From ZC4RG35 sp964571765 (GTDB lineage Bacteria > Actinomycetota > Acidimicrobiia > Spongiisociales > ZC4RG35): 64,000 nucleotides of DNA. The translations under genes and the position numbers were made by a program. Shown piece by piece: positions 33,293 to 42,337 of the stretch; position 1 is the first letter of the stretch, and the number at the start of each line of letters is the position of its first letter. The stretch lies in contig CAZNDH010000010.1 of the NCBI GenBank assembly GCA_964571765.1, positions 1 to 64,000 on the forward strand. The letters run 5' to 3'. Under the pieces are notes generated by a model. That model worked only from the letters and a program-made list of their open reading frames with translations, made no database searches and was not told the origin of the DNA.

Positions 33293-34564
33293 TCAGACGT
33301 GACCGGGAAAGTCCGCAGGATATGGGGGGAACTCGGCGGCCATCTCCCCGACCCGGGCCTGGATCCGGTTGAGGGCAGTCTGGTCGTCCCGCGATCGGAG
33401 GGTGGCGGCGATCAGCGAAGCCACCTCGGTGGCCTGGGTCTCATTCATCCCCTGGGTGGTCATCGCCGGGGTGCCGATCCGCAGCCCGGACGCCCGGTAG
33501 GGGGGCCTGGGGTCGTTGGGGATGGTGTTGAAGTTGAGGGTGATGCCCACCGTGTCGAGTAATTTCGCCGCCTCCTTCCCGGAGAGGTCCTCGTCCACCG
33601 AGCGGAGGTCGATGAGGAACAGGTGGTTGTCGGTGCCCCCGGAGACCACACGAATCCCTTCCTCCTCGACCCTTGCCGCCATCGCCCGGGCGTTGGCCAC
33701 CACCTGCTCGGTGTATCGGTGGAACTCGGGCTGCATCGCCTCATGGAAACAAACCGCCTTGGCGGCGATCTGCGACTCGATGGGGCCACCCTGGACGTTG
33801 GGGAACACCGCCTTGCCGATGGCCTCCCCGAAGCCTTCGCGGGCCAGGACCAGACCGCCCCGGGGCCCGCGCAGTGCCTTGTGAGTGGTGCCGGTGACCA
33901 CGTCGGCATGGGGAACCGGCGAGGGATGTGACTTGCCGGCCACCAACCCGATGAAGTGGGCGGCGTCGACCATGAACACCGCCCCCACCTCGTCGGCGAT
34001 CTCCCGGAATCCCTGATAGTCGAGGGTCCTGGAATAGGCGGAGTACCCGGCGAGCAGGATCTTGGGCCGGTGCTCCCGGGCCAGGCTGCGCACCTCGTCC
34101 ATGACGATGAGCTCGGTGTCCGGATCGACCCCGTAGGCGACGAAGTCGTAATAGAGCCCTGAGAAGTTCACCGGCGACCCGTGAGTCAGGTGCCCTCCAT
34201 GGTCGAGACGCATCCCCAGCACGGTGTCGCCAGGATCGAGCAGCGAGAAGTAGACCCCCATGTTGGCCTGGGCGCCCGAGTGGGGCTGGACGTTGGCGTA
34301 CTCCGCCCCGAATAGTTGCTTGGCCCGGTCGATGGCAAGCTGCTCCATCTCATCGACCACCTGGCAACCCTCGTAGTAGCGGCGTCCCGGATATCCCTCG
34401 GCATATTTGTTGGTGAACACCGACCCCGAGGCGGCCATCACTGCCGGTGAGGCGAAGTTCTCCGAGGCGATCAGGTGGATATGCGAGTTCTGCCGCTCCA
34501 GGTCCTTACGGATCAGCCCGGCGATCGCAGGGTCGACCGTCTCTATGGGGTCCATTGAGATCAT
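33293..34564 (-). CDS. glyA: Serine hydroxymethyltransferase
   Basis: 423-residue PLP enzyme interconverting serine and glycine with formation of methylene-tetrahydrofolate. Visible: HLIASENFASPAV, the PLP lysine region VTGTTHKALRGPRGG, and VDAAHFIGL. ATG at 34564 (a second ATG follows at 34555). It is the last essential gene of the rho-rpmE-DUF1385-prfA-prmC-sua5-glyA series. Confidence 0.97.
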   Translation of the reverse strand: MISMDPIETVDPAIAGLIRKDLERQNSHIHLIASENFASPAVMAASGSVFTNKYAEGYPGRRYYEGCQVVDEMEQLAIDRAKQLFGAEYANVQPHSGAQANMGVYFSLLDPGDTVLGMRLDHGGHLTHGSPVNFSGLYYDFVAYGVDPDTELIVMDEVRSLAREHRPKILLAGYSAYSRTLDYQGFREIADEVGAVFMVDAAHFIGLVAGKSHPSPVPHADVVTGTTHKALRGPRGGLVLAREGFGEAIGKAVFPNVQGGPIESQIAAKAVCFHEAMQPEFHRYTEQVVANARAMAARVEEEGIRVVSGGTDNHLFLIDLRSVDEDLSGKEAAKLLDTVGITLNFNTIPNDPRPPYRASGLRIGTPAMTTQGMNETQATEVASLIAATLRSRDDQTALNRIQARVGEMAAEFPPYPADFPGHV

Positions 34565-34584
34565 GAGGCCGAGGGTAGTTGCCG

Positions 34585-35154
34585 CTATCCGGGCAGGGTC
34601 ACCGGCCCCTGGCGCAGCACCACCGGCCTGGTGCCGGTGACGTCGACCACTGTGGACGGCTCCCCGCCCGGGCTCGAACCGGCCACATAGTGGACCCGGT
34701 CGCCGAAGATCGCCCGGGCCCCGGCCTCGTCGGTCGCCTCCGGGAATCCGGAACGATTGGCCGAGGTCACCGAGATCGGGCCGGTGGCCTCGAGGAGCTC
34801 GATCGCCACCGAATGGTCCGGCATCCGGATGCCGACGGTGTCGGCCTGACGGTCGCCCACCCAGTCGGCCAGGATCACCAGGGGACGGACCACCAGGGTG
34901 AGGGCGCCCGGCCAGTGGCGACGAGCCAGCTCCAGCGCCTCCCCCTCGATCAGCCCCATGGTCCGCGCCTGCTCCAGGGAGGCAACCAGCAGGCCGACCG
35001 GCCGTGCTGCAGGCCGCCCCTTGACCTCGAAGAGCTGGGCAACGGCATCGTCGTTACCGGGATCAACCCCGATCCCATACACGGTGTCGGTGGGCATCCC
35101 CACAATTCCCCCGGCCCGAATCACCTCGACCGCGGTGGCAATGTCCTCCCTCAT
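34585..35154 (-). CDS. L-threonylcarbamoyladenylate synthase (Sua5/YrdC)
   Basis: 189-residue YrdC-fold enzyme for the tRNA modification t6A37. Motifs: AGGIVGMPTDTVYGIGVD, GALTLVVRP, TSANRSGFPEATD. It has the single YrdC domain without the extra Sua5 domain. ATG overlaps the prmC stop (ATGA). Confidence 0.95.
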   Translation of the reverse strand: MREDIATAVEVIRAGGIVGMPTDTVYGIGVDPGNDDAVAQLFEVKGRPAARPVGLLVASLEQARTMGLIEGEALELARRHWPGALTLVVRPLVILADWVGDRQADTVGIRMPDHSVAIELLEATGPISVTSANRSGFPEATDEAGARAIFGDRVHYVAGSSPGGEPSTVVDVTGTRPVVLRQGPVTLPG

Positions 35155-35876
35155 GGCTTGACCGCCACCAGGTAGCGGTCCCGCCCATTGAGGTCTTTGC
35201 GGATCACAGTGGGCAACCGCTTGAAAGTCGACTCCGCCGCGGCTCCCTGGGTCTCGCCGATCTCGACGACGACCACTCCCCCAGGACGGAGCCAGTCGCG
35301 GGCCGTCGCCCCGATGCGCTGGATTACCTCGAGGCCGGTGGGCCCGGCAACCAGGGCGACCTTCGGCTCCTGGAGGACGTCGGCGGGGAGGGTGTGGTAC
35401 TCCTCCTCGGTCACATAGGGGGGATTGGCCACAATCAGGTCGACTTCGCCGAGCAAGGCGGCGGGCAGCGGGTCAAAGAGATCGCCCACAGCCAGGTAGA
35501 CGTCGAGCCCAAGGAGGTGGCGGTTGCGGGAGGCGACGTCGATTGCCTCGTCCGAGATGTCGGTGGCGAACACCGAGGCCGAGGGGAACCGGTGCTTCAA
35601 CGCCAAGGCGAGGGCACCCGACCCGGTGCAAAGGTCGAGGATCACCTTGGGGTGCCGCACCATGCCCACCGCCATCGCGAAGAGGCCCTCGGTCTCGGGG
35701 CGGGGCACCAGCACCCGCCGGTCGACCATGATCTCGAGAGGGCCGAACTGGGCGGTTCCTTCGATGTACTGCAATGGCTCACCCGACAGCCGTCGCTCCA
35801 ACAGGCTCTCCAGGGGACGATCAGGGCCGGCCACCGCCTGGAGACGGCGCAGTTCGTGCTCGGGGATCTCGGCCAC
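35151..35876 (-). CDS. prmC: Release-factor glutamine methyltransferase PrmC (HemK), short N-terminus
   Basis: 241 residues. The SAM-binding motif LDLCTGSGALALALK and the catalytic NPPYVTEEEY are intact. PrmC methylates the Gln of the GGQ motif of release factors, encoded just upstream. GTG at 35876 is the best start after the prfA stop; it leaves only about 33 residues before the conserved GEPLQYIEG, whereas PrmC normally has a helical domain of about 75 residues there. The upstream frame over prfA does not look like that domain. Confidence 0.9.
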   Translation of the reverse strand: MAEIPEHELRRLQAVAGPDRPLESLLERRLSGEPLQYIEGTAQFGPLEIMVDRRVLVPRPETEGLFAMAVGMVRHPKVILDLCTGSGALALALKHRFPSASVFATDISDEAIDVASRNRHLLGLDVYLAVGDLFDPLPAALLGEVDLIVANPPYVTEEEYHTLPADVLQEPKVALVAGPTGLEVIQRIGATARDWLRPGGVVVVEIGETQGAAAESTFKRLPTVIRKDLNGRDRYLVAVKP

Positions 35877-35889
35877 GAGGTCGACGAAT

Positions 35890-36951
35890 CTACCCTGTGC
35901 CGGCGATCTTCCGGGCCTGCTCTTCGGCGAGGAGCGCCTCGACGAACTCGTCGAGGTCACCTTCGAGCACTTGGTCGAGGCGGCGCACGGTGAGCCCGAT
36001 GCGATGGTCGGTGACCCGGTTCTCCTTGTAGTTGTAGGTCCGGATCTTCTCAGAACGCTCCCCGGTGCCCACCTGGCTGCGCCGCTCCCCGGACAACTCG
36101 GCGGCAGCACGGTCCCGCTCCGCCTGGAGGAGCCGGGCCCGGAGGATGCGGAAGGCCTTGTCCTTGTTCTGCAGCTGGGACTTCTCGTCCTGGACCGAGA
36201 CCACCTCCCCGGTAGGGATGTGGGTGAGACGCACTGCCGAGTCGGTGGTGTTGACCGACTGGCCCCCCGGGCCTGTCGAGCGGAACACATCGACCCGGAC
36301 GTCGCTGGGGTCGATCTCCACCTCGACCTCCTCGGCCTCGGGGAGCACCGCCACCGTGGCAGTCGAGGTGTGGATCCGGCCCTGCGACTCGGTCTTGGGC
36401 ACCCGCTGCACCCGGTGGACTCCCCCCTCGTACTTGAGCCGGGAGTAGGCGCCCCGCCCCTTGACCGCAATGGTCACTTTGTCGTAGCCGCCGGCCTCGG
36501 AGGGGGCGGTGTCCAGCGACTCCACTCTGAACCCACGGTGCTCGGCGTACCTCTCGTACATGCGGAGGAGGTCGCCGGCCCAGATGGCGGCCTCGTCTCC
36601 CCCGGCCGCCGATCGAATCTCGAGGATCACGTCCTTGTCGTCGTTGGGGTCTCCGGGGATCAGCGCGGCCCGGATCCGGTCCTCCAACTCGTCGACCTCG
36701 CCGGCGAGGTCGACTGCCATCCGGGCCATCTCGGGGTCCTCGGCCATCTCCCGGGCAGCCGCCAGGTCGCCACCGGCCTGACGCCAGCGCCTGATATCGG
36801 CCACCAGGTCGCGTAGATCGGCATGTCGTTTGCCCAGCTCGGCTAGGCGCCGGGGGTTGGAGATCGCCTCGGGGTCGACCATCTCCGACTCGATCTCGGC
36901 GAAGGCCGACTCGATCTCGGCGAGACGCCCGAGAAAGCCCTGATCGGTCAT
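35890..36951 (-). CDS. prfA: Peptide chain release factor 1
   Basis: 353 residues. GGQ loop RSTGPGGQSVNTTDSAVR and the stop-codon recognition motif in its usual place, here P-K-T within QRVPKTESQGR (P-A-T or P-V-T in many bacteria). It ends translation at UAA and UAG. ATG at 36951 overlaps the preceding stop (ATGA). Confidence 0.96.
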   Translation of the reverse strand: MTDQGFLGRLAEIESAFAEIESEMVDPEAISNPRRLAELGKRHADLRDLVADIRRWRQAGGDLAAAREMAEDPEMARMAVDLAGEVDELEDRIRAALIPGDPNDDKDVILEIRSAAGGDEAAIWAGDLLRMYERYAEHRGFRVESLDTAPSEAGGYDKVTIAVKGRGAYSRLKYEGGVHRVQRVPKTESQGRIHTSTATVAVLPEAEEVEVEIDPSDVRVDVFRSTGPGGQSVNTTDSAVRLTHIPTGEVVSVQDEKSQLQNKDKAFRILRARLLQAERDRAAAELSGERRSQVGTGERSEKIRTYNYKENRVTDHRIGLTVRRLDQVLEGDLDEFVEALLAEEQARKIAGTG

Positions 36952-37931
36952 GCCGGGTCGCCGACGACCGAGCGGCGCACCTCCAGGGCCGATTCGGGGA
37001 CAGGTCCCCGGGCGGCCACTTCGCCGGCGGTCTCCTCGTCGAGAGCCACCATGAGACTGGCGATGGCCACCTCGATCTGCGACTCGTCCGGGGTTGAGGT
37101 GGTCAGCTTCTGCAGCCAGATCCCGGGGCGGGCCAGGGCCCGCGCCAGCGCCCCGTCGGGTCGGGTGCCCGACCAGCGGAGCAGCTCGTAGGCCACCCCG
37201 GCGATCACCGGGATGCCCACCAGCCGGGATACCACCAGGAACACGATCCCTTCGGGGACCCCGAAGAAGGTGAAGAAGATGATCGACCCGATGACCACGA
37301 TGAGCAGGAAGCTGGTGCCGCATCGGGGATGCTCAGGCGGATAACGCGACACCGACCCCACGCTGAGCGGCTCGCCGGCCTCGTAGGCATGGATCGACAT
37401 GTGCTCTGCCCCGTGGTACTCGAAGACCCGGGCGATCTCCTTCGACCGGCCGATCAGCCAGATGTACCCGATGAAAAGGGTAAGCCTGATCAGTCCCTCC
37501 ACCGAGTTGAACAGCAGGCTGGAGCCCCGGGCGACGGCACCGGCGGCGAAGGCGGGGATGAGGATGAACACCCCGGCGAAGAAGGCGAAGGCCAGAGCCA
37601 TGGTCCACCCGATCTGGGCCTTGGTCAGCTGCTCCCCTTCTTCCTCCGCGGCCACCTGCGCCGACCACGCCAACGACCGGTAGCCCAGGCTGAGCGACTC
37701 GCCGAGGACGAGGATTCCCCGGAGCAGGGGGATGCGTGCTGCCTGACGGCGCTCGCTGACCCGGGCCAGGTCGTCTCGGCGGGCCACGATCACCCCGTCG
37801 GGCCGGCGCACCGCCACCGACCATGCCTGCGGGGCGCGCATCATCACCCCTTCGATGACAGCCTGGCCCCCGACCGTCCTGGCCGGGTCGATCTGACCGC
37901 TCGACGGAGCGGAAGGTTCAGTCGACGTCAG
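36948..37931 (-). CDS. DUF1385 (YqhQ-like) membrane protein
   Basis: About 327 residues. The family start TVGGQAVIEGVMMRAP, several membrane segments, and EYHGAEHMSIHAYE and HPRCGTSFL are visible. Function is unknown; the gene accompanies rpmE and prfA in many actinobacteria. No ATG, GTG or TTG precedes the conserved start region in frame after the rpmE stop; CTG at 37931, inside the end of rpmE and preceded by AGAAGG, is the best candidate, so the N-terminus is uncertain. Confidence 0.85.
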   Translation of the reverse strand: MTSTEPSAPSSGQIDPARTVGGQAVIEGVMMRAPQAWSVAVRRPDGVIVARRDDLARVSERRQAARIPLLRGILVLGESLSLGYRSLAWSAQVAAEEEGEQLTKAQIGWTMALAFAFFAGVFILIPAFAAGAVARGSSLLFNSVEGLIRLTLFIGYIWLIGRSKEIARVFEYHGAEHMSIHAYEAGEPLSVGSVSRYPPEHPRCGTSFLLIVVIGSIIFFTFFGVPEGIVFLVVSRLVGIPVIAGVAYELLRWSGTRPDGALARALARPGIWLQKLTTSTPDESQIEVAIASLMVALDEETAGEVAARGPVPESALEVRRSVVGDPA

Positions 37932-38175
37932 CGCCTTCTGCCCCGGTCTCGGCCTCGCCCCCCCTGGTGAAGGTGCTCTTGCCGTAACGTCTCTGGAAAC
38001 GCTCGACCCGCCCACCGGAGTCGACCAGCTTCTGCTTGCCGGTGAAGAACGGATGGCACTCGTTGCACAGCTCGATGTGCATGTCCCCCGGCTTGGTGCT
38101 CCGGGTGGTGAAGGTGTTGCCACACGAGCAGGTGACGTTGGTGATGTCGTAGTTGGGATGGGTCTCGGTCTTCAC
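37918..38175 (-). CDS. rpmE: 50S ribosomal protein L31
   Basis: 85 residues with the zinc-binding CSCG and CNECHPFFTGKQ motifs of the Cys-containing (zinc) L31 form. GTG at 38175 has GGAGAG about 4-5 bases upstream. A charged Glu/Ala-rich tail extends the C-terminus. It follows rho after 13 bases. Confidence 0.95.
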   Translation of the reverse strand: MKTETHPNYDITNVTCSCGNTFTTRSTKPGDMHIELCNECHPFFTGKQKLVDSGGRVERFQRRYGKSTFTRGGEAETGAEGADVD

Positions 38176-38188
38176 GTCGCTCTCCGCT

Positions 38189-39628
38189 TCAGCCGCTGCT
38201 CTTCGCCACCTCGGCGAGGAACTCGGCGTTGGACTTGGTGGTCTTGAGCCGGTCGATGAGGAGCTCGAGGGCGGCCCCCGGCTCCAAGGCGAGGAGCACC
38301 CTGCGCAGCTTCCACACCTGGTTGAGCTCGGTCCGATCGAACAACAGCTCTTCCTTCCTTGTTCCCGAAGCCTCGATGTCGACCGCGGGGTAGATCCGCT
38401 TGTCGGCCAGCTTGCGGTCGAGACGTAGCTCCATGTTCCCGGTCCCCTTGAACTCCTCGAAGATGACCTCATCCATCTTCGAGCCGGTCTCCACCAGGGC
38501 GGTGGCCATGATGGTCAGAGAGCCACCTTCCTCGATGTTGCGGGCGGCCCCGAAGAATCGCTTCGGGGGGTAGAGGGCTTGGGAGTCGACACCACCGGAG
38601 AGGATCCGCCCCGAAGCCGGAGTGGCCAGGTTGTGGGCCCGGGCAAGACGAGTGATCGAGTCGAGGACGATGACCACGTCAGTGCCCATCTCCACCAGCC
38701 GCTTGGCCCGCTCGATGGCCAACTCGGATACCTGGGTGTGCTCCTCGGCTGGCCGGTCGAAGGTGGAGTAGATCACCTCGCCCTTCACCGAGCGCTGCAT
38801 GTCGGTGACCTCTTCGGGCCGCTCGTCGACCAGCACCACCATCAGGTAGCACTCCGGGTTGTTGGTGGTGATCGACTGGGCGATCTCCTGGAGGACGGTG
38901 GTCTTCCCGGCCTTGGGCGGGGAGACGATGAGACCTCTCTGTCCCTTGCCGATGGGGGCGATCAGATCGACGATCCGGGTGAGGATGTTGTTCGACTTGC
39001 CCTCGACCTCGAGCCGGAGACGCACGTCGGGGAAGAGTGGGGTGAGGCTCTCGAACTTGGGGCGGTTCATCGCCTCGTCTGGGTCCATCCCGTTGACCTT
39101 GTCGATCCGGACTACCGCGGGATACTTTTCCTTGGAGCGGGGCGGGCGGATCGGCCCGGAGACGATGTCACCTTTGCGCAGGCGGAACTTGCGAACCTGG
39201 TTGGCCGCCACGTAGACGTCCTTGTCCCCCGACTTGTAACCGGTGACCCGGAGGAAACCGTAGCCCTCGGGGAGGATGTCGAGGAGGCCCTCGCGGACCT
39301 CCATCTCACCCTCGGGGATCTCGTCCTCGCGCCGGCCGCCGCGGCCCCGGTTGCGGTCGCGACGACGCTGGCCACCCTGACCCTGCTCGGGCCGTTGCTC
39401 TTCGGAGTCCCCGTCGCCCTGACCCTCGCTCCTCTCGGTGCGGGGTGTGGCCCGGGGAAGGTCGACATCGGGCTGGGCTTCGGCCCCGTCCTCGGAGATG
39501 CCTCCGGCGTCCATGAGGGCGGAGATCAGCTTCGACTTCTGGAGCCCATCGGCCTCGACACCGACGGCGTCGGCGATCTGCTTCAGTTCCTCGATCGACT
39601 TGCTCTGCAATTGAGCTCGTGTGGTCAT
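38189..39628 (-). CDS. rho: Transcription termination factor Rho
   Basis: 479 residues: N-terminal Rho domain (LQSKSIEELKQIADAVGV), an Arg/Gly/Glu-rich insert (about 65-115) common in high-GC actinobacteria, the RNA-binding cold-shock-like domain (LLDILPEGYGFLR), and the ATPase core with Walker A SPPKAGKTT and VDERPEEVTDM. ATG at 39628 follows AAGGA; a longer frame upstream is non-coding leader. A promoter is proposed 130 bases upstream, leaving room for autoregulation. Confidence 0.97.
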   Translation of the reverse strand: MTTRAQLQSKSIEELKQIADAVGVEADGLQKSKLISALMDAGGISEDGAEAQPDVDLPRATPRTERSEGQGDGDSEEQRPEQGQGGQRRRDRNRGRGGRREDEIPEGEMEVREGLLDILPEGYGFLRVTGYKSGDKDVYVAANQVRKFRLRKGDIVSGPIRPPRSKEKYPAVVRIDKVNGMDPDEAMNRPKFESLTPLFPDVRLRLEVEGKSNNILTRIVDLIAPIGKGQRGLIVSPPKAGKTTVLQEIAQSITTNNPECYLMVVLVDERPEEVTDMQRSVKGEVIYSTFDRPAEEHTQVSELAIERAKRLVEMGTDVVIVLDSITRLARAHNLATPASGRILSGGVDSQALYPPKRFFGAARNIEEGGSLTIMATALVETGSKMDEVIFEEFKGTGNMELRLDRKLADKRIYPAVDIEASGTRKEELLFDRTELNQVWKLRRVLLALEPGAALELLIDRLKTTKSNAEFLAEVAKSSG

Positions 39629-39754
39629 GAGATCCTTCGCGACTCGTCCCACGGTGGGAAACAATCGGATGGGTACAACCGCAGGTACGGCACAGGTATC
39701 GCGCGAATGCTGCGGGGGTTGCCGCCGGATACCTTTTCCGGACGGCTGGGGCAT

Positions 39755-39782
39755 ATCGTAGCGTGTCGCCGATCCTGCGCAA
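39755..39782 (-). promoter_or_regulatory. Possible rho promoter
   Basis: Minus strand: TTGCGC (39782-39777), 16 bases, TACGAT (39760-39755). It would give a leader of about 120 bases before the rho ATG. Confidence 0.4.
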
Positions 39783-39803
39783 AGCAACGGTTCTCGCCGC
39801 CGC

Positions 39804-41018
39804 TCACGACCGGTCGATCACCTCGAACAACGCGGTCAACTCCGGTTCGATCACCACTTGATGTTCGTCAGCAGCGGACAACTCAGCCAGGGCGGAGGGG
39901 AGCTCGAGGGGCCGGCCCACGGCAGATGACACCACGTCGGCGAACTTCGCCGGATGTGCCGTGGAGACCACCACCCGGTGTAGGTCGCCGGACTGTTCCT
40001 CGGCCACCTTCCATGCAGTGGCGGTGTGGGGGTCGAGCAGGTAGCCATGGTCCCGGTCGACGGCGTCGATGGTGTCGATGATCTCCTCGTCATCAGCCCA
40101 TCCGGACCCGAGCTCGGCACGGGCCGACCCGGGGAGCCGCTCCAGGTTGGAGGGCCTCTGGATGTCCATCGCCGGTGCCACCGTGGGAAGAGCACCGGCG
40201 CCGGAGGGCGCCTCACCGCCCACCAGGTCGGCCAGGTAGTGGTTGGCGTTGTTGGCGATCACCACCCGCCCGACCGGTGCGCCCATCTGTTTCGCCATCC
40301 ATGCCGAGTAGGCGTTGCCGAAGTTGCCGGTGGGAACCACGACCTCGAAGGGCTCGCCGACCCGGGCGGCGGCATGGAGGTAGTAGCCCACCTGGGCGGC
40401 GACCCGGGCGAAGTTGATCGAGTTGACCGCGAGGAGGTCGGTTCTCGTCGAGAAGGCCTCCTTGACCAGGTCTTGGCACTGGTCGAAGGTTCCCTTCACC
40501 GCCACCACGTGGACCTCGGGGTCCTCGACGGTGGTCATCTGTCGCCGTTGCATCTCGGCGACCCGCCCCTCCGGGTAGAGGACCACGATGGGCAGCGACC
40601 CCCGGCAGGCCTCGATGGCCGCAGACCCGGTGTCACCGCTGGTGGCCACCAGGACCGTGCCCCCCGGGGTCTCCCGGGCGAGCAGCCGGGCCAGGATTTG
40701 GAGGGCGTGGTCCTTGAAGGAGAGGGTGGGGCCCCAGTACAACTCGAGTATCCGGAAGGCGCCCACTTCCACCAGTGGGGCCACCTCGGGATGGGTGAAG
40801 GCCGAGGCCGCCTCGATGGCCAGGTCGGTGACGTCGCCGGCGCCGAACAGCTCCAGCGACCCGGCGACCGCCTCGGCATAACCCCACTCCTCCCAGCCCC
40901 TGGGGAGAGCAGGTATTGACTCAGGCACGTAGAGCCCACCGTCGGGGGCGAGACCGTCGAGCACGGCTCGCCGAAAGTCGACGGGAGGTGCCCCCGAGCG
41001 GGTAGACAGATACCTCAC
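39804..41018 (-). CDS. thrC: Threonine synthase
   Basis: 404-residue PLP enzyme making threonine from O-phosphohomoserine. The PLP lysine is in LSFKDHALQ; VATSGDTGSAAIEA binds phosphate, and VVPTGNFGNAY is typical of the ThrC family. ATG at 41018. In many actinobacteria thrB lies between thrC and rho; here rho follows directly after 175 bases and thrB must be elsewhere. Confidence 0.95.
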   Translation of the reverse strand: MRYLSTRSGAPPVDFRRAVLDGLAPDGGLYVPESIPALPRGWEEWGYAEAVAGSLELFGAGDVTDLAIEAASAFTHPEVAPLVEVGAFRILELYWGPTLSFKDHALQILARLLARETPGGTVLVATSGDTGSAAIEACRGSLPIVVLYPEGRVAEMQRRQMTTVEDPEVHVVAVKGTFDQCQDLVKEAFSTRTDLLAVNSINFARVAAQVGYYLHAAARVGEPFEVVVPTGNFGNAYSAWMAKQMGAPVGRVVIANNANHYLADLVGGEAPSGAGALPTVAPAMDIQRPSNLERLPGSARAELGSGWADDEEIIDTIDAVDRDHGYLLDPHTATAWKVAEEQSGDLHRVVVSTAHPAKFADVVSSAVGRPLELPSALAELSAADEHQVVIEPELTALFEVIDRS

Positions 41019-41038
41019 CGGCGAAGGGTAGGTCCCGA

Positions 41039-41509
41039 TCAGGACTCGTCAGGATCGGGTGGAGTCGGGTTGTAACCCCCGGGCGTGGGAACCCGGGGAT
41101 GCCCCAGTACGGCGATGATGACCACCGTGATCAGGGTGGCTCCCACCGCCAGGATGTACTGACCAACCCCGGCGGCCACCCCGATGCCGGCGGTGACCCA
41201 GATCCCGGCCGCGGTGGTCAAGCCCCGGACGCTGGCACCCGACCTGATGATCGCCCCCGCTCCGAGGAACCCGATCCCGGTGGCGATCGCGGCGCTCACC
41301 CTGAGCAGGTCGAGCCTCGTGGTGTCGGGATCTCCTCCGGCGGCGAGGGTCAGAAACCCGGAGGCGACGAAGAGGGCCGACCCCATGGCGACCAACATGT
41401 GGGTGCGGAGGCCTGCCGGCTTGTCGTGGCGCTGCCGGTCATAGCCGACCGCACCACCGAGAACCGCGGCCACCAGGACCCGGAGGACCATCTCCAACTC
41501 GGGGTTCAT
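41039..41509 (-). CDS. MgtC/SapB family membrane protein
   Basis: 156 residues with four hydrophobic segments and the family motifs GGAVGYDRQRHDKPAGLRTHMLV and GFLGAGAIIR. Family members are linked to magnesium limitation and acid stress. No magnesium riboswitch is visible before it. ATG at 41509; the gene stands 20 bases upstream of thrC on the same strand. Confidence 0.9.
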   Translation of the reverse strand: MNPELEMVLRVLVAAVLGGAVGYDRQRHDKPAGLRTHMLVAMGSALFVASGFLTLAAGGDPDTTRLDLLRVSAAIATGIGFLGAGAIIRSGASVRGLTTAAGIWVTAGIGVAAGVGQYILAVGATLITVVIIAVLGHPRVPTPGGYNPTPPDPDES

Positions 41510-41585
41510 GAATCGGAGGGTACCCCCTACCGCTCCGCTCCAACCCTGAGGCGAGCATTCGGTGCCGCCCTACAATGGGGGCCCT

Positions 41586-41657
41586 GCTCCCGTAGCTCAG
41601 GGGATAGAGCACCGGCCTCCGGAGCCGGGTGCGCAGGTTCGAATCCTGCCGGGAGCG
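41586..41657 (+). tRNA. tRNA-Arg (anticodon CCG)
   Basis: Full cloverleaf: acceptor GCTCCCG with CGGGAGC, D arm TAGCTCAGGGGATAGAGCA, anticodon stem CCGGC/GCCGG around the loop CTCCGGA (anticodon CCG, reads CGG), and T arm with GGTTCGAATCC. The 3' CCA is not encoded. It abuts the end of the phoU gene on the other strand. Confidence 0.95.
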
Positions 41658-42326
41658 CTACCCGGTCTCCGACTGCTTGGGCTGCTTGTAGTAGTCGATC
41701 CGGTCGAGGGGCATCACCACCGAGCTGAGGACGTTCTCCAGATGCCCGCACACCCTCTTGAGGAAACGGAAGTAGAGGGTTCGGGGGGCCACCACCGAGC
41801 CGGGGCCATCAGACTTGATGTACTCGAAGACCAGCTCGTCGTGACGGGCAGCGGCCATCTCCAGCCGAGGGATCAGGGCGTGCACCTCTTTCTCGTTCTG
41901 GGTGACGAAGGCGGCCGCTCCCCGCTCCAATAGCTCGGTGATCTCGTCGGCGTGACCGCGGAGCATCTCGCTGTCGTCGTGGCCGGAGAGGTCGACGCCG
42001 TGGTTGGCCAGGTCCCAGAGGTTCTTGCAGTAGTCACCGATCCGTTCGATGTCCTTGGCCACTGCCATGTAGGCCAGCATCAGGCCCTGTTCGATCTCGG
42101 CGTGACGCACCGTCCCGTGGATGAGCAGCTCCCGTCGGACCGCCCGCTCAGCCCGGTTGACTCCCTTGTCCAGCGACCAGAGACGCTCGCTGACCGACCG
42201 GGGCTCCTCCGCCCCGAACAGTGCCGACGTAGCCAGGTCGTACATTTCCCGGCAGTCGGACAGCATCGCCTCCAGCGTCGACTCGACCCCCTTCAAGGTG
42301 CCGGCTTCTTTGAAGATCGAGAACAA
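41658..42326 (-). CDS. PhoU-domain protein
   Basis: 222 residues, all-helical, with PhoU-type repeats carrying acidic metal-binding patterns (AVAKDIERIGDYCKNLWDLA). It follows the Na/phosphate symporter gene after 11 bases, so it probably regulates that symporter rather than a Pst transporter, none of which is in the window (inference). Confidence 0.87.
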   Translation of the reverse strand: MFSIFKEAGTLKGVESTLEAMLSDCREMYDLATSALFGAEEPRSVSERLWSLDKGVNRAERAVRRELLIHGTVRHAEIEQGLMLAYMAVAKDIERIGDYCKNLWDLANHGVDLSGHDDSEMLRGHADEITELLERGAAAFVTQNEKEVHALIPRLEMAAARHDELVFEYIKSDGPGSVVAPRTLYFRFLKRVCGHLENVLSSVVMPLDRIDYYKQPKQSETG

Positions 42327-42337
42327 CGGAGGACCTC

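Noticed and set aside
38579..40081. Plus-strand frame opposite rho and the end of thrC
   Set aside because: Antisense to unmistakable Rho and threonine synthase sequences.
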